From Streptomyces dysideae (GTDB lineage: Bacteria; Actinomycetota; Actinomycetes; Streptomycetales; Streptomycetaceae), in the NCBI RefSeq assembly GCF_001514305.1, contig NZ_KQ949106.1, positions 63,967 to 127,966 on the forward strand: a stretch of DNA of 64,000 bases, in the 5' to 3' direction. Positions 57,840 through 64,000 of this stretch are shown one piece after another; position 1 is the first letter of the stretch, and every line of letters begins with the position of its first letter. The translations under genes were made by a program, and so were the position numbers. The notes under the pieces were generated by a model. It was not told the origin of the DNA. It was given only the letters and a program-made list of their open reading frames with translations, and searched no databases.

Positions 57840-59228
57840 ATGAAGGCACACGACGGGATGTACATCGACGGCGCATGGCGCGCCGCCGCCGGCCAGGACG
57901 CGATCGAGGTCGTGAACCCGGTCGACGAGCAGGTCGTCGGCCGGGTCCCGGCCGGTACCGCCGAGGACGTCGACACCGCCGTACGGGCCGCCCGAGCCGC
58001 CCTGCCGGGCTGGGCCGCGACCCCGCCCGCCGAACGGGCCGCGCGCCTGGCCGCCCTCCGGGACGTCCTCGTGGCCCGCGAGGACGAGATCGCCGAGACG
58101 GTGACGGCCGAACTCGGCTCACCCCTGAAGCTGTCGCACGCGGTCCACGCGGGCCTGCCCATCGCGGTCGCCGGCTCCTACGCCGAACTGGCGGCGACGT
58201 ACGCCTTCGAGGAGAAGGTCGGCAACTCGACCGTCCACCACGAACCCGTGGGCGTGGTCGGCGCCATCACGCCCTGGAACTACCCCCTCCACCAGATCGT
58301 CGCCAAGGTCGCCCCGGCGCTGGCGGCGGGCTGCACGGTCGTCCTCAAGCCCGCCGAGGACACCCCGCTGACCGCCCAGCTCTTCGCGGAGGCGGTGCAC
58401 GAGGCAGCCATCCCGGCCGGCGTCTTCAACCTGGTCACCGGCCTCGGCCCGGTCGCCGGCCAGGCACTCGCCGAGCACCCGGACGTCGACCTGGTCTCCT
58501 TCACCGGCTCCACGGCAGTCGGCAGGCAGATCGGCGCCACCGCGGGCGCCGCCGTCAAGAAGGTCGCCCTGGAGCTCGGCGGCAAGTCCGCCAACGTGAT
58601 CCTGCCGGGCGCCGACCTCGCCAAGGCGGTCAACGTCGGAGTCGCCAACGTCATGTCCAACTCCGGTCAGACGTGCAGCGCCTGGACACGGATGCTGGTG
58701 CACCGGGACCAGTGCGAGGAGGCGGTCGAGCTCGCCGCCACGGCCGCCGCCAAGTACGGCGACCGCATCGGCCCGGTCGTGAGCGCCAAACAGCAGGCGC
58801 GGGTGCGGAGTTACATCGAGAAGGGCGTGGCCGAGGGCGCGCGGCTGGTCGCGGGCGGCCTCGAATCTCCTTACGAGCACGGCTACTTCGTCAGTCCGAC
58901 GGTCTTCGCCGAGGTGACCCCGGACATGACCATCGCCCAGGAGGAGATCTTCGGCCCGGTCCTGGCGATCCTCCCCTACGAGGACGAGGAGGACGCCCTG
59001 CGCATCGCCAACGGCACGGTCTACGGCCTCGGCGGCGCCGTCTGGGCGGCCGACGAGGCGACGGCGGTGGCCTTCGCCCGCCGTATGGACACCGGCCAGG
59101 TCGACATCAACGGCGGCCGCTTCAACCCGCTCGCCCCCTTCGGCGGTTACAAGCAGTCCGGCGTCGGCCGCGAACTCGGCGCGCACGGCCTGTCCGAGTA
59201 CCTCCAGACCAAGTCCCTGCAGTTCTGA
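57840..59228 (+). CDS. NAD(P)-dependent aldehyde dehydrogenase
   Basis: 462 residues from ATG 57840 with GGGAGGA upstream. The ALDH superfamily markers are present: GAITPWNYPLHQIVAKVAPALAAG, FTGSTAVGRQI for the coenzyme loop, ELGGKSANVI with the catalytic Glu, and SNSGQTCSAWTRM with the catalytic Cys. PFGGYKQSGVGRE ends the family. It oxidises an aldehyde to its acid. ADH follows 11 bp downstream, giving an alcohol-to-acid route; the true substrate is unknown. MHS-type transport is two genes on. Confidence 0.93.
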   Translation: MKAHDGMYIDGAWRAAAGQDAIEVVNPVDEQVVGRVPAGTAEDVDTAVRAARAALPGWAATPPAERAARLAALRDVLVAREDEIAETVTAELGSPLKLSHAVHAGLPIAVAGSYAELAATYAFEEKVGNSTVHHEPVGVVGAITPWNYPLHQIVAKVAPALAAGCTVVLKPAEDTPLTAQLFAEAVHEAAIPAGVFNLVTGLGPVAGQALAEHPDVDLVSFTGSTAVGRQIGATAGAAVKKVALELGGKSANVILPGADLAKAVNVGVANVMSNSGQTCSAWTRMLVHRDQCEEAVELAATAAAKYGDRIGPVVSAKQQARVRSYIEKGVAEGARLVAGGLESPYEHGYFVSPTVFAEVTPDMTIAQEEIFGPVLAILPYEDEEDALRIANGTVYGLGGAVWAADEATAVAFARRMDTGQVDINGGRFNPLAPFGGYKQSGVGRELGAHGLSEYLQTKSLQF

Positions 59229-59239
59229 GGAGCGTTGTC

Positions 59240-60319
59240 GTGGTTCGAGCCGCCGTCCTGCCCGCCGTAGGCGCCCCTCTGCACATCACCGAGATCGACC
59301 TCCCGGCCCCCGGCCCCGGCCAGGTCCAGGTCCGTCTTGCCGCCGCCGGTGTCTGCCACTCCGACCTGTCCCTGTCCAACGGCACCATGCGGGTGCCCGT
59401 CCCGGCCGTCCTCGGCCACGAGGGCGCGGGCACGGTCGTGGCTGTCGGCGAGGACGTCACCCGCGTCTCACCCGGCGACGGCGTCGTCCTCAACTGGGCC
59501 CCGTCCTGCGGCAGTTGCCACGCCTGCTCACTCGGCGAGGTCTGGCTGTGCGGCAATGCCCTGAACGGCGCCGCCGACGTCTACGCCAGGACCGTGACGG
59601 GCACCGACCTCCACCCCGGCCTGAACGTCGCCGCGTTCGCCGAGGAGACGGTGGTGTCGGCGGGCTGCGTCCTGCCCGTCCCGGAGGGTGTACCCCTCGC
59701 GGACGCGGCTCTCCTCGGCTGCGCCGTCCTCACCGGCTACGGCGCCGTCCACCACTCGGCGCAGGTCCGGCCGGGCGAGACGGTCGCCGTGTACGGCGTC
59801 GGGGGAGTGGGCCTCGCGGCGCTCCAGGCGGCCCGGATCGCGGGCGCCGCGAAGATCATCGCGGTCGACGTCTCCCCGGAGAAGGAGGAGCTGGCGCGTT
59901 CGGCGGGAGCCACCGACTACGTCGTCGCGTCCGAGAACACGGCCCGCGAGATCAGAGGGCTGACCGGCAAACAGGGCGTGGACGTGGCCGTCGAGTGCGT
60001 GGGCCGCGCGACCACCATCCGCACCGCCTGGGACTCCACCCGCCGAGGCGGGCGGACCACGGTCGTAGGCATCGGCGGCAAGGACCAGCAGGTCACCTTC
60101 AACGCCCTGGAGATCTTCCACTGGGGCAGAACCCTGTCCGGCTGCGTCTACGGCAACTCGGACCCGGCGCGGGACCTGCCGGTCCTGGCCGAGCACGTAC
60201 GGGAGGGCCGCCTGGACCTCGGCGCCCTGGTGACGGAGCGGATCGCGCTGGAGGGCATCCCGGCGGCGTTCGAGAACATGCTGGCGGGCAAGGGAGGGCG
60301 GGCGCTGGTGGTCTTCTAG
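59240..60319 (+). CDS. Zinc-dependent alcohol dehydrogenase (MDR family)
   Basis: 359 residues from GTG 59240, with GAGGAG eight bases upstream. GVCHSDLS (catalytic Zn Cys), GHEGAGTVVAVG and the structural-zinc Cys set CGSCHACSLGEVWLC are visible. The Rossmann site is VYGVGGVGLAALQAARIAGA with AVDVS (Asp, NAD preference). It oxidises an alcohol to the aldehyde used by the dehydrogenase immediately upstream. A hairpin with a T-run at 60338-60370 ends the operon. Confidence 0.93.
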   Translation: MVRAAVLPAVGAPLHITEIDLPAPGPGQVQVRLAAAGVCHSDLSLSNGTMRVPVPAVLGHEGAGTVVAVGEDVTRVSPGDGVVLNWAPSCGSCHACSLGEVWLCGNALNGAADVYARTVTGTDLHPGLNVAAFAEETVVSAGCVLPVPEGVPLADAALLGCAVLTGYGAVHHSAQVRPGETVAVYGVGGVGLAALQAARIAGAAKIIAVDVSPEKEELARSAGATDYVVASENTAREIRGLTGKQGVDVAVECVGRATTIRTAWDSTRRGGRTTVVGIGGKDQQVTFNALEIFHWGRTLSGCVYGNSDPARDLPVLAEHVREGRLDLGALVTERIALEGIPAAFENMLAGKGGRALVVF

Positions 60320-60337
60320 CGCTCACGGTCGACGAGG

Positions 60338-60370
60338 GGCTGGGGACTGTCGTCCCCAGCCTCATTTTTC
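60338..60370 (+). terminator. Intrinsic terminator with T-tract after the dehydrogenase operon
   Basis: A 10-bp perfect stem (GGCTGGGGAC at 60338-60347 with 60352-60361) and a 4-nt loop, followed by CTCATTTTTC. It is a textbook rho-independent terminator, unusual in such a GC-rich genome. Confidence 0.85.
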
Positions 60371-60387
60371 TACTCCGTGCACACCCG

Positions 60388-60417
60388 TTGACCTCCATAC
60401 CGTCCGGTCAGTATGTT
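60388..60417 (+). promoter_or_regulatory. Promoter overlapped by a TetR-like operator, MHS transporter gene
   Basis: TTGACC (60388-60393) and TATGTT (60412-60417) are spaced 18 bp. The palindromic CATACCGTCCGGTCAGTATG (60396-60415) covers the gap, so a bound TetR-type protein would block RNA polymerase. The site resembles the one at 49194-49213. Confidence 0.65.
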
Positions 60418-60457
60418 CCCGGGAACGTCCCCAACGCACCCACCGGAGTGTGCACGC

Positions 60458-61780
60458 ATGGGCACCGCTCACCCCGCTCAACCGCTCCCCACCACGGCCC
60501 TCCCCAAGGCCAACCACCGCCGCGTCGCCACCGCCGCAGCCCTCGCCTCGGCCGTCGAGTGGTACGACTACTTCGTCTTCGGCATCGCGGCCGCCCTGGT
60601 CCTCGGTGACCTGTACTTCCCGGCCGGCAGCCCCACCGCCGGCGTCCTCGCCTCCTTCGCCACCTTCGCCGTCGGCTTCCTGGCCCGCCCGATCGGCGGC
60701 ATCGTCGCCGGCCAGCTCGGCGACAGGCGCGGCCGCAAGCCGATGCTGGTGCTGGCGCTCACGCTCATGGGCCTGGCCACCACCGGCATCGGCCTGCTCC
60801 CGACGTACGAGACGATCGGCGTCGCCGCCCCCGTCCTGCTGGTCACCCTCCGCGTCGTCCAGGGCATCGCGGTCGGCGCGCAGTGGGGCGGCGCGATGCT
60901 GCTGGCCACCGAGTACGCCCCCGAGGGCAAGCGCGGGGTCTACGGCAGCGTCGTCCAGCTCGGCGTCCCCATCGGCGTGGTGACCGCCAACTCGGTCTTC
61001 CTGCTCGCCGGCGCCTTCACCTCGGACAGCGCGTTCGCGGCCTGGGCCTGGCGCGTCCCGTTCCTCATCGGCCTGTTCGTCCTCGTCCTCGCCTGGTACA
61101 TCCACACGCGCGTCGAGGAGACCCCCGAATTCCGGCAGGCCGAACGGGCGTTGGCGGAGAAGGAGAAGGCCGAGAAGAGTTCCCCCCTCCGCACGATCAT
61201 GCGCGACCACCTCGGCACGGTCCTGCTGGCCGGCGGCTCCTTCGCCGTGAACACCGCGACCTTCTACATCCTCATCACCGGCGTCCTCGACTACACGACC
61301 CGCGAACTCGACATGAAGCGCGGCGCGGTCCTCACCGTCTCGCTCTGCGTCAGCCTCACCCAGCTCGTGATGATCCCGGCCGCCGCCGCGCTCTCCGACC
61401 GCATCGGCCGCATCCGGATCTACGGCTTCGGCGCCGCCGGCATCGCCCTGTGGGCCGTACCGATGTTCCTGCTGATCGACACCGGCTCGCTGCTGTGGCT
61501 GGCGGTCGGCACGTTCGTCGCCAGCTGCTTCCTGAGCATCATGTACGGCCCCCAGGCCGCCCTGTTCGCCGAGCTGTTCACGCCCGAGATGCGCTACACG
61601 GGCGCCTCCCTCGGCTACCAGATCGCGGCCGTGTTCGGCGGCGGCCTCGCGCCGTTCCTCATGGTGCTGCTGCTGGAGACGACGGGCACGTCGATGTCCG
61701 TCTCCGCCTACATCATCGGGCTCGCGGTGATCGCCCTGCTGTCCATCAAGGTCCTCGCGGACAGGGCGCGTTCACGCTGA
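60458..61780 (+). CDS. MHS-family metabolite:H+ symporter (MFS)
   Basis: 440 residues with 12 hydrophobic segments. MHS markers: ASAVEWYDYFVFGIAAALVLGDLYFP (helix 1), GGIVAGQLGDRRGRKPMLVLAL, RVVQGIAVGAQWGGAMLLATEYAPEGKRG, FAELFTPEMRYTGASLGYQIAAVFGGGLAPF. These permeases import organic acids such as alpha-ketoglutarate, shikimate or related metabolites. ATG 60458 follows GGAG. Promoter and operator at 60388-60417. It ends overlapping the convergent EamA gene by 9 bp, so the two cannot be read through independently. Confidence 0.92.
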   Translation: MGTAHPAQPLPTTALPKANHRRVATAAALASAVEWYDYFVFGIAAALVLGDLYFPAGSPTAGVLASFATFAVGFLARPIGGIVAGQLGDRRGRKPMLVLALTLMGLATTGIGLLPTYETIGVAAPVLLVTLRVVQGIAVGAQWGGAMLLATEYAPEGKRGVYGSVVQLGVPIGVVTANSVFLLAGAFTSDSAFAAWAWRVPFLIGLFVLVLAWYIHTRVEETPEFRQAERALAEKEKAEKSSPLRTIMRDHLGTVLLAGGSFAVNTATFYILITGVLDYTTRELDMKRGAVLTVSLCVSLTQLVMIPAAAALSDRIGRIRIYGFGAAGIALWAVPMFLLIDTGSLLWLAVGTFVASCFLSIMYGPQAALFAELFTPEMRYTGASLGYQIAAVFGGGLAPFLMVLLLETTGTSMSVSAYIIGLAVIALLSIKVLADRARSR

Positions 61781-62710
61781 GTCCGCCGCCTTCGCGGGCC
61801 GCGGCTCCGGTACGACCACCGGAGCCGCGGCCCGTGGCCGGGACCGCGACACGGCAACTCCCGCCAGACACAGCGCCCCGCCCGCCAGCGTGAGCGGCCC
61901 CGGCACCTCACCGAGCGCCAGCCATGACATCAGGACGACCAGCGCGGGCACGGCGTAGGTGGTCGCGCCCATGCGGCTCGCGGTCGTACGGGCGAGGGCG
62001 TAGGCCCAGGTGGTGAAGGCGAGGGCCAGCGGAAAGACGCCGAGGTAGACCATGTTGAGCGTCGCGGACATCGGGGCGCCGGCGGCCTCGTCGATCAGCT
62101 GCGCGCTGAACGGCAGACACACCACCGCTCCGACCAGAGACCCGAGCGTCGTCACTTGCAGAGCGCTCGCCTGCCCGAGCGCAGGCTTCTGCGCCACGAC
62201 ACCGCCGGCGTAGGCGACGGCCGCGAGCAGGCAGAGCACCACCCCGAGCACCGAGGCCCCGCCCTCACCGGACATCGACAGCCCCACCGCCACCGCACCC
62301 GCGAACGACACCGCCATCCCCGCGAGCAGCCGCGGCGGCATCGGATCACCGAGCAGCCGCGCACCGAGCAGGGCGATGAGGATCGGCCCGGTGTTCACGA
62401 CCAGGGCGGCCGTACCGGCGTCCACCTGCTGCTCGCCCCAGTTCAGCGCCACGCTGTAGAAGCCGAACCACAACAGCCCGGATATCACGATCCCGCGCCA
62501 GGCCGACCGGGGCGGCCACCCTTCCCGACGCACGGCCCAGATAACCCCGAGCACCACCGACCCGGCGACCAGCCGCCCCAACGCCAACGCCCCCGGCGAG
62601 TACTCCTCACCGGCACTGCGAATGGAGACAAAGGCAGAGGCCCACAGCACAACGGTGACGGCGGCGGCCCCGGCGGCGAGCAGTTCCGTACGACGGAAGG
62701 TGGTCATCAT
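61772..62710 (-). CDS. EamA/DMT-family transporter
   Basis: 312 residues from ATG 62710 (the second Met at 62707 also fits) with ten hydrophobic segments arranged as two EamA repeats: VTVVLWASAFVSIRSAGEEYSPGALALGRLVAGSVVLG and VLGVVLCLLAAVAYAGGVVAQKPALG. The C-terminal half carries TTWAYALARTTASRMGATTYAVPALVVLMSWLALGE. Such proteins export amino acids, nucleosides or other small molecules. It overlaps the MHS transporter tail-to-tail by 9 bp. The ArsR-type gene upstream on the same strand may control it. Confidence 0.9.
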   Translation of the reverse strand: MMTTFRRTELLAAGAAAVTVVLWASAFVSIRSAGEEYSPGALALGRLVAGSVVLGVIWAVRREGWPPRSAWRGIVISGLLWFGFYSVALNWGEQQVDAGTAALVVNTGPILIALLGARLLGDPMPPRLLAGMAVSFAGAVAVGLSMSGEGGASVLGVVLCLLAAVAYAGGVVAQKPALGQASALQVTTLGSLVGAVVCLPFSAQLIDEAAGAPMSATLNMVYLGVFPLALAFTTWAYALARTTASRMGATTYAVPALVVLMSWLALGEVPGPLTLAGGALCLAGVAVSRSRPRAAAPVVVPEPRPAKAADSA

Positions 62711-62879
62711 GCTCCAGAGGCTGGGAAGGGACTGTGACGCAGGGCTCGCGATTTTCGGACGGGGTACTTGGAGCGCCCCGTAAGGGGCGCGGGGCCGTAT
62801 CAAATATGCGGCTCCGCCGCGTGGGCGCGACCAGCCACAAACGGCCCGCACCCGGCACACCACAAGGCCCTCCACCCCC
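62711..62879. repeat. Streptomyces-type intergenic repeat with two hairpins
   Basis: The region around 62771-62850 carries GCGCCCC-GTAA-GGGGCGC (62773-62790) and GCGG-CTCCG-CCGC (62808-62820), then GTGGGCGCGACCAGCCACAA, a pattern I recognise as widespread in Streptomyces intergenic spaces. A weaker relative of the right-hand part lies at about 57715-57755. It lies between the ArsR stop and EamA start on the minus strand and probably ends the ArsR transcript. Confidence 0.6.
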
Positions 62880-63599
62880 TCAACCGCTTGGCAACTCAAC
62901 ACCGAGCAGTTCCCAAAGCGCCCGCTCACCCACCTCCGTCACTTTTACGGCCCGCTCCGACCCGACCCGCACACACCACCCCACCTCCAGCACATGCCGA
63001 CAAAGCGCCGCCCCCGCAACCCCCGCGAGATGAGGCCGCCGCTCCGTCCAGTCGAGGCACCCCCGCGCCAGCGCCCGCCGCCCGGTCCGCTCAAGCCGGA
63101 TACCCACCGCGTCGAACCACCCCAGCCCCGCATCCGTGAGCGCGAACCCGGTGTCCTGCACCAGCAGCCCGCGCACCGTCATCGCATCGGTGAGGGCGAT
63201 ACCGAGCCGCCCGGCAAGATGGTCGTAGCAGGTGCGCCCGCGCGCCATGGCCGACCCCGCATTGGCCGCCCGCAGATTCCGCGGCCGCACGACCGCACCC
63301 GGCGACACCTGCGCGGCCAGGTCCTCCACCAACTGCGCGACCCGCGCGTCGGCGAGCCGCACATACCGATGCCGCCCCTGCCGCTCCTCCGCCAGCAGCC
63401 CACCCGCGACGAGCTTGCCCAGATGCTCGCTCAGCGTCGACGCGGCGACGCCGGCATGCCGCGCCAGCTCACCCGCCGTCCAGGCCCGCCCGTCGAGCAG
63501 CGCCAACAGACACGCGGCCCGGGTCTCGTCGGCGAGGAGCGAGGCGAGCCGGGCGAGGTGCGGCGCCCGGGGATCAGCCCGGGGATCCCTGTCGGTCAT
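62880..63599 (-). CDS. ArsR-family transcriptional regulator
   Basis: 239 residues from ATG 63599 (MTDRDPRADPRAPHLARLAS). The winged helix is LADETRAACLLALLDGRAWTAGELARHAGVAASTLSEHLGKLVAGGLLAEERQGRHRYVRLADARVAQLVEDL. The remaining 150 residues include YDHLAGRLGIALTDAM and CLDWTERRPHLAGVAGAALC, as in larger ArsR regulators that sense small molecules rather than metals; the metal-binding CVC motif is absent. It is transcribed toward the EamA exporter, which may be its target. Confidence 0.88.
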   Translation of the reverse strand: MTDRDPRADPRAPHLARLASLLADETRAACLLALLDGRAWTAGELARHAGVAASTLSEHLGKLVAGGLLAEERQGRHRYVRLADARVAQLVEDLAAQVSPGAVVRPRNLRAANAGSAMARGRTCYDHLAGRLGIALTDAMTVRGLLVQDTGFALTDAGLGWFDAVGIRLERTGRRALARGCLDWTERRPHLAGVAGAALCRHVLEVGWCVRVGSERAVKVTEVGERALWELLGVELPSG

Positions 63600-63648
63600 G
63601 CGTCCCAGCATGGGACACGCACACTTCGGCGCCCGCCGAAGTGTCGTC

Positions 63649-64000
63649 CTACACGGCCCGCCCGACCTGTTCGTACTGCTGTGCCAGCCCGTCCAGCAGC
63701 GCGGTCAGCCCGGTCTCGAAGGCCCGCTCGTCGATCTTCTCCTGCTGTTCGGCGAGGAGATGGGCCTGCCCGAGGTGCGGATAGTCGGCGGGGTCGTACG
63801 CGCTCTCGTCGTCCACGAAACCCCCGGCGAACGAGCCGAGCGCCGAGCCCATGATGAAGTACCGCATCAGCGCGCCGATGGACGTGGCCTGCGCCGGCGG
63901 CCAGCCCGCGTCGACCATCGCGCCGTAGACCGCGTCCGCGAGGCGCAGACCGGCGGGCCGGCGGCCGGGGCCCTGGGCCAGGACCGGGACGATGTTCGGG
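63649..64000 (-). CDS. TetR-family regulator, C-terminal part (partial)
   Basis: An open frame enters from the window's right edge and ends at 63649. It reads NIVPVLAQGPGRRPAGLRLA then DAVYGAMVDAGWPPAQATSI, ALMRYFIMGSALGSFAGGFV and LLAEQQEKIDERAFETGLTA, the ligand-binding helices of a TetR with a TetR_C-type domain. The DNA-binding half lies outside the window. Function and ligand unknown. Confidence 0.8.
   Translation of the reverse strand, partial: PNIVPVLAQGPGRRPAGLRLADAVYGAMVDAGWPPAQATSIGALMRYFIMGSALGSFAGGFVDDESAYDPADYPHLGQAHLLAEQQEKIDERAFETGLTALLDGLAQQYEQVGRAV

Noticed and set aside
1..64000. CRISPR arrays, rRNA or tRNA genes
   Set aside because: No regularly spaced identical repeats of CRISPR type and no cloverleaf or GTTCGANTC-bearing tRNA-like segment was noticed by eye; the short direct repeats found are isolated pairs in promoters.

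Overview
The window looks like chromosomal DNA from a Streptomyces species. GC content is very high with strong third-position GC bias. It carries typical Streptomyces families: streptogrisin-type secreted proteases, an AA10 polysaccharide monooxygenase with an LAETG sorting signal, DnaE2, DUF5925 and DUF4331 proteins, a MsiK-like ATPase, and many GntR/TetR/MarR regulators. GTG and TTG starts and 4-nt ATGA/GTGA overlaps are common. No rRNA, tRNA or CRISPR array was seen.

Layout. 0-4 kb: a decayed DUF1684 gene, then two streptogrisin precursors flanking a slipin. 4.4-7 kb: bifunctional AdhE. 7.3-11.8 kb: a LexA-boxed SOS mutagenesis pair, dnaE2 plus an ImuB-like Y-family protein. 11.8-19.8 kb: a cupin/MarR divergent pair with a double operator, a secreted lipase, the LPMO, a 44-codon gene, a methyltransferase behind tandem DNA-damage-type promoter motifs, DUF402, GNAT/GntR, DUF72 and a DUF5925 AAA ATPase. 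19.9-29.7 kb: an exopolysaccharide-type locus (secreted GH39-like hydrolase, a giant flippase-polymerase-like fusion, CE4 deacetylase, two GT2 transferases, a FemAB/BioF2-like acyltransferase and a small membrane protein). 29.9-33.9 kb: secreted subtilase, SGNH lipase and a PASTA-less Ser/Thr kinase. 33.9-40.7 kb: a Ni/Co-exporter / TPR / DUF4331 unit divergent from a SigK-RskA sigma/anti-sigma pair. 41-49 kb: a DrrAB-type ABC exporter with TetR and a large operator, a stand-alone type ISP C-terminal-like protein, a GntR/HmgA tyrosine-catabolism pair, and a lipoprotein/TetR pair. 49-54.6 kb: a molybdopterin oxidoreductase, a CitMHS citrate transporter, a palindromic repeat element and an MFS exporter. 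54.6-57.8 kb: a dead sortase, an orphan sugar-type ABC ATPase and a wrecked IS200/IS605 element. 57.8-64 kb: an aldehyde/alcohol dehydrogenase operon, an MHS-type transporter, an EamA exporter, an ArsR regulator and a truncated TetR.

The most unusual signal is a CTAG-bounded element present twice: a 233-bp copy with a 69-bp-arm hairpin (53070-53302) and a 64-bp copy without the hairpin (43836-43899). Its terminal CTAG supplies the TAG stop codon of three flanking genes. Other items worth a second look are the flippase-polymerase fusion, the sortase pseudogene whose catalytic Cys has become Arg, the tandem DNA-damage promoter motifs that predict a leaderless methyltransferase mRNA, and a strongly G-skewed intergenic region at 48.6-49.2 kb. 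All functions are inferred from sequence reading alone; no database search was run.
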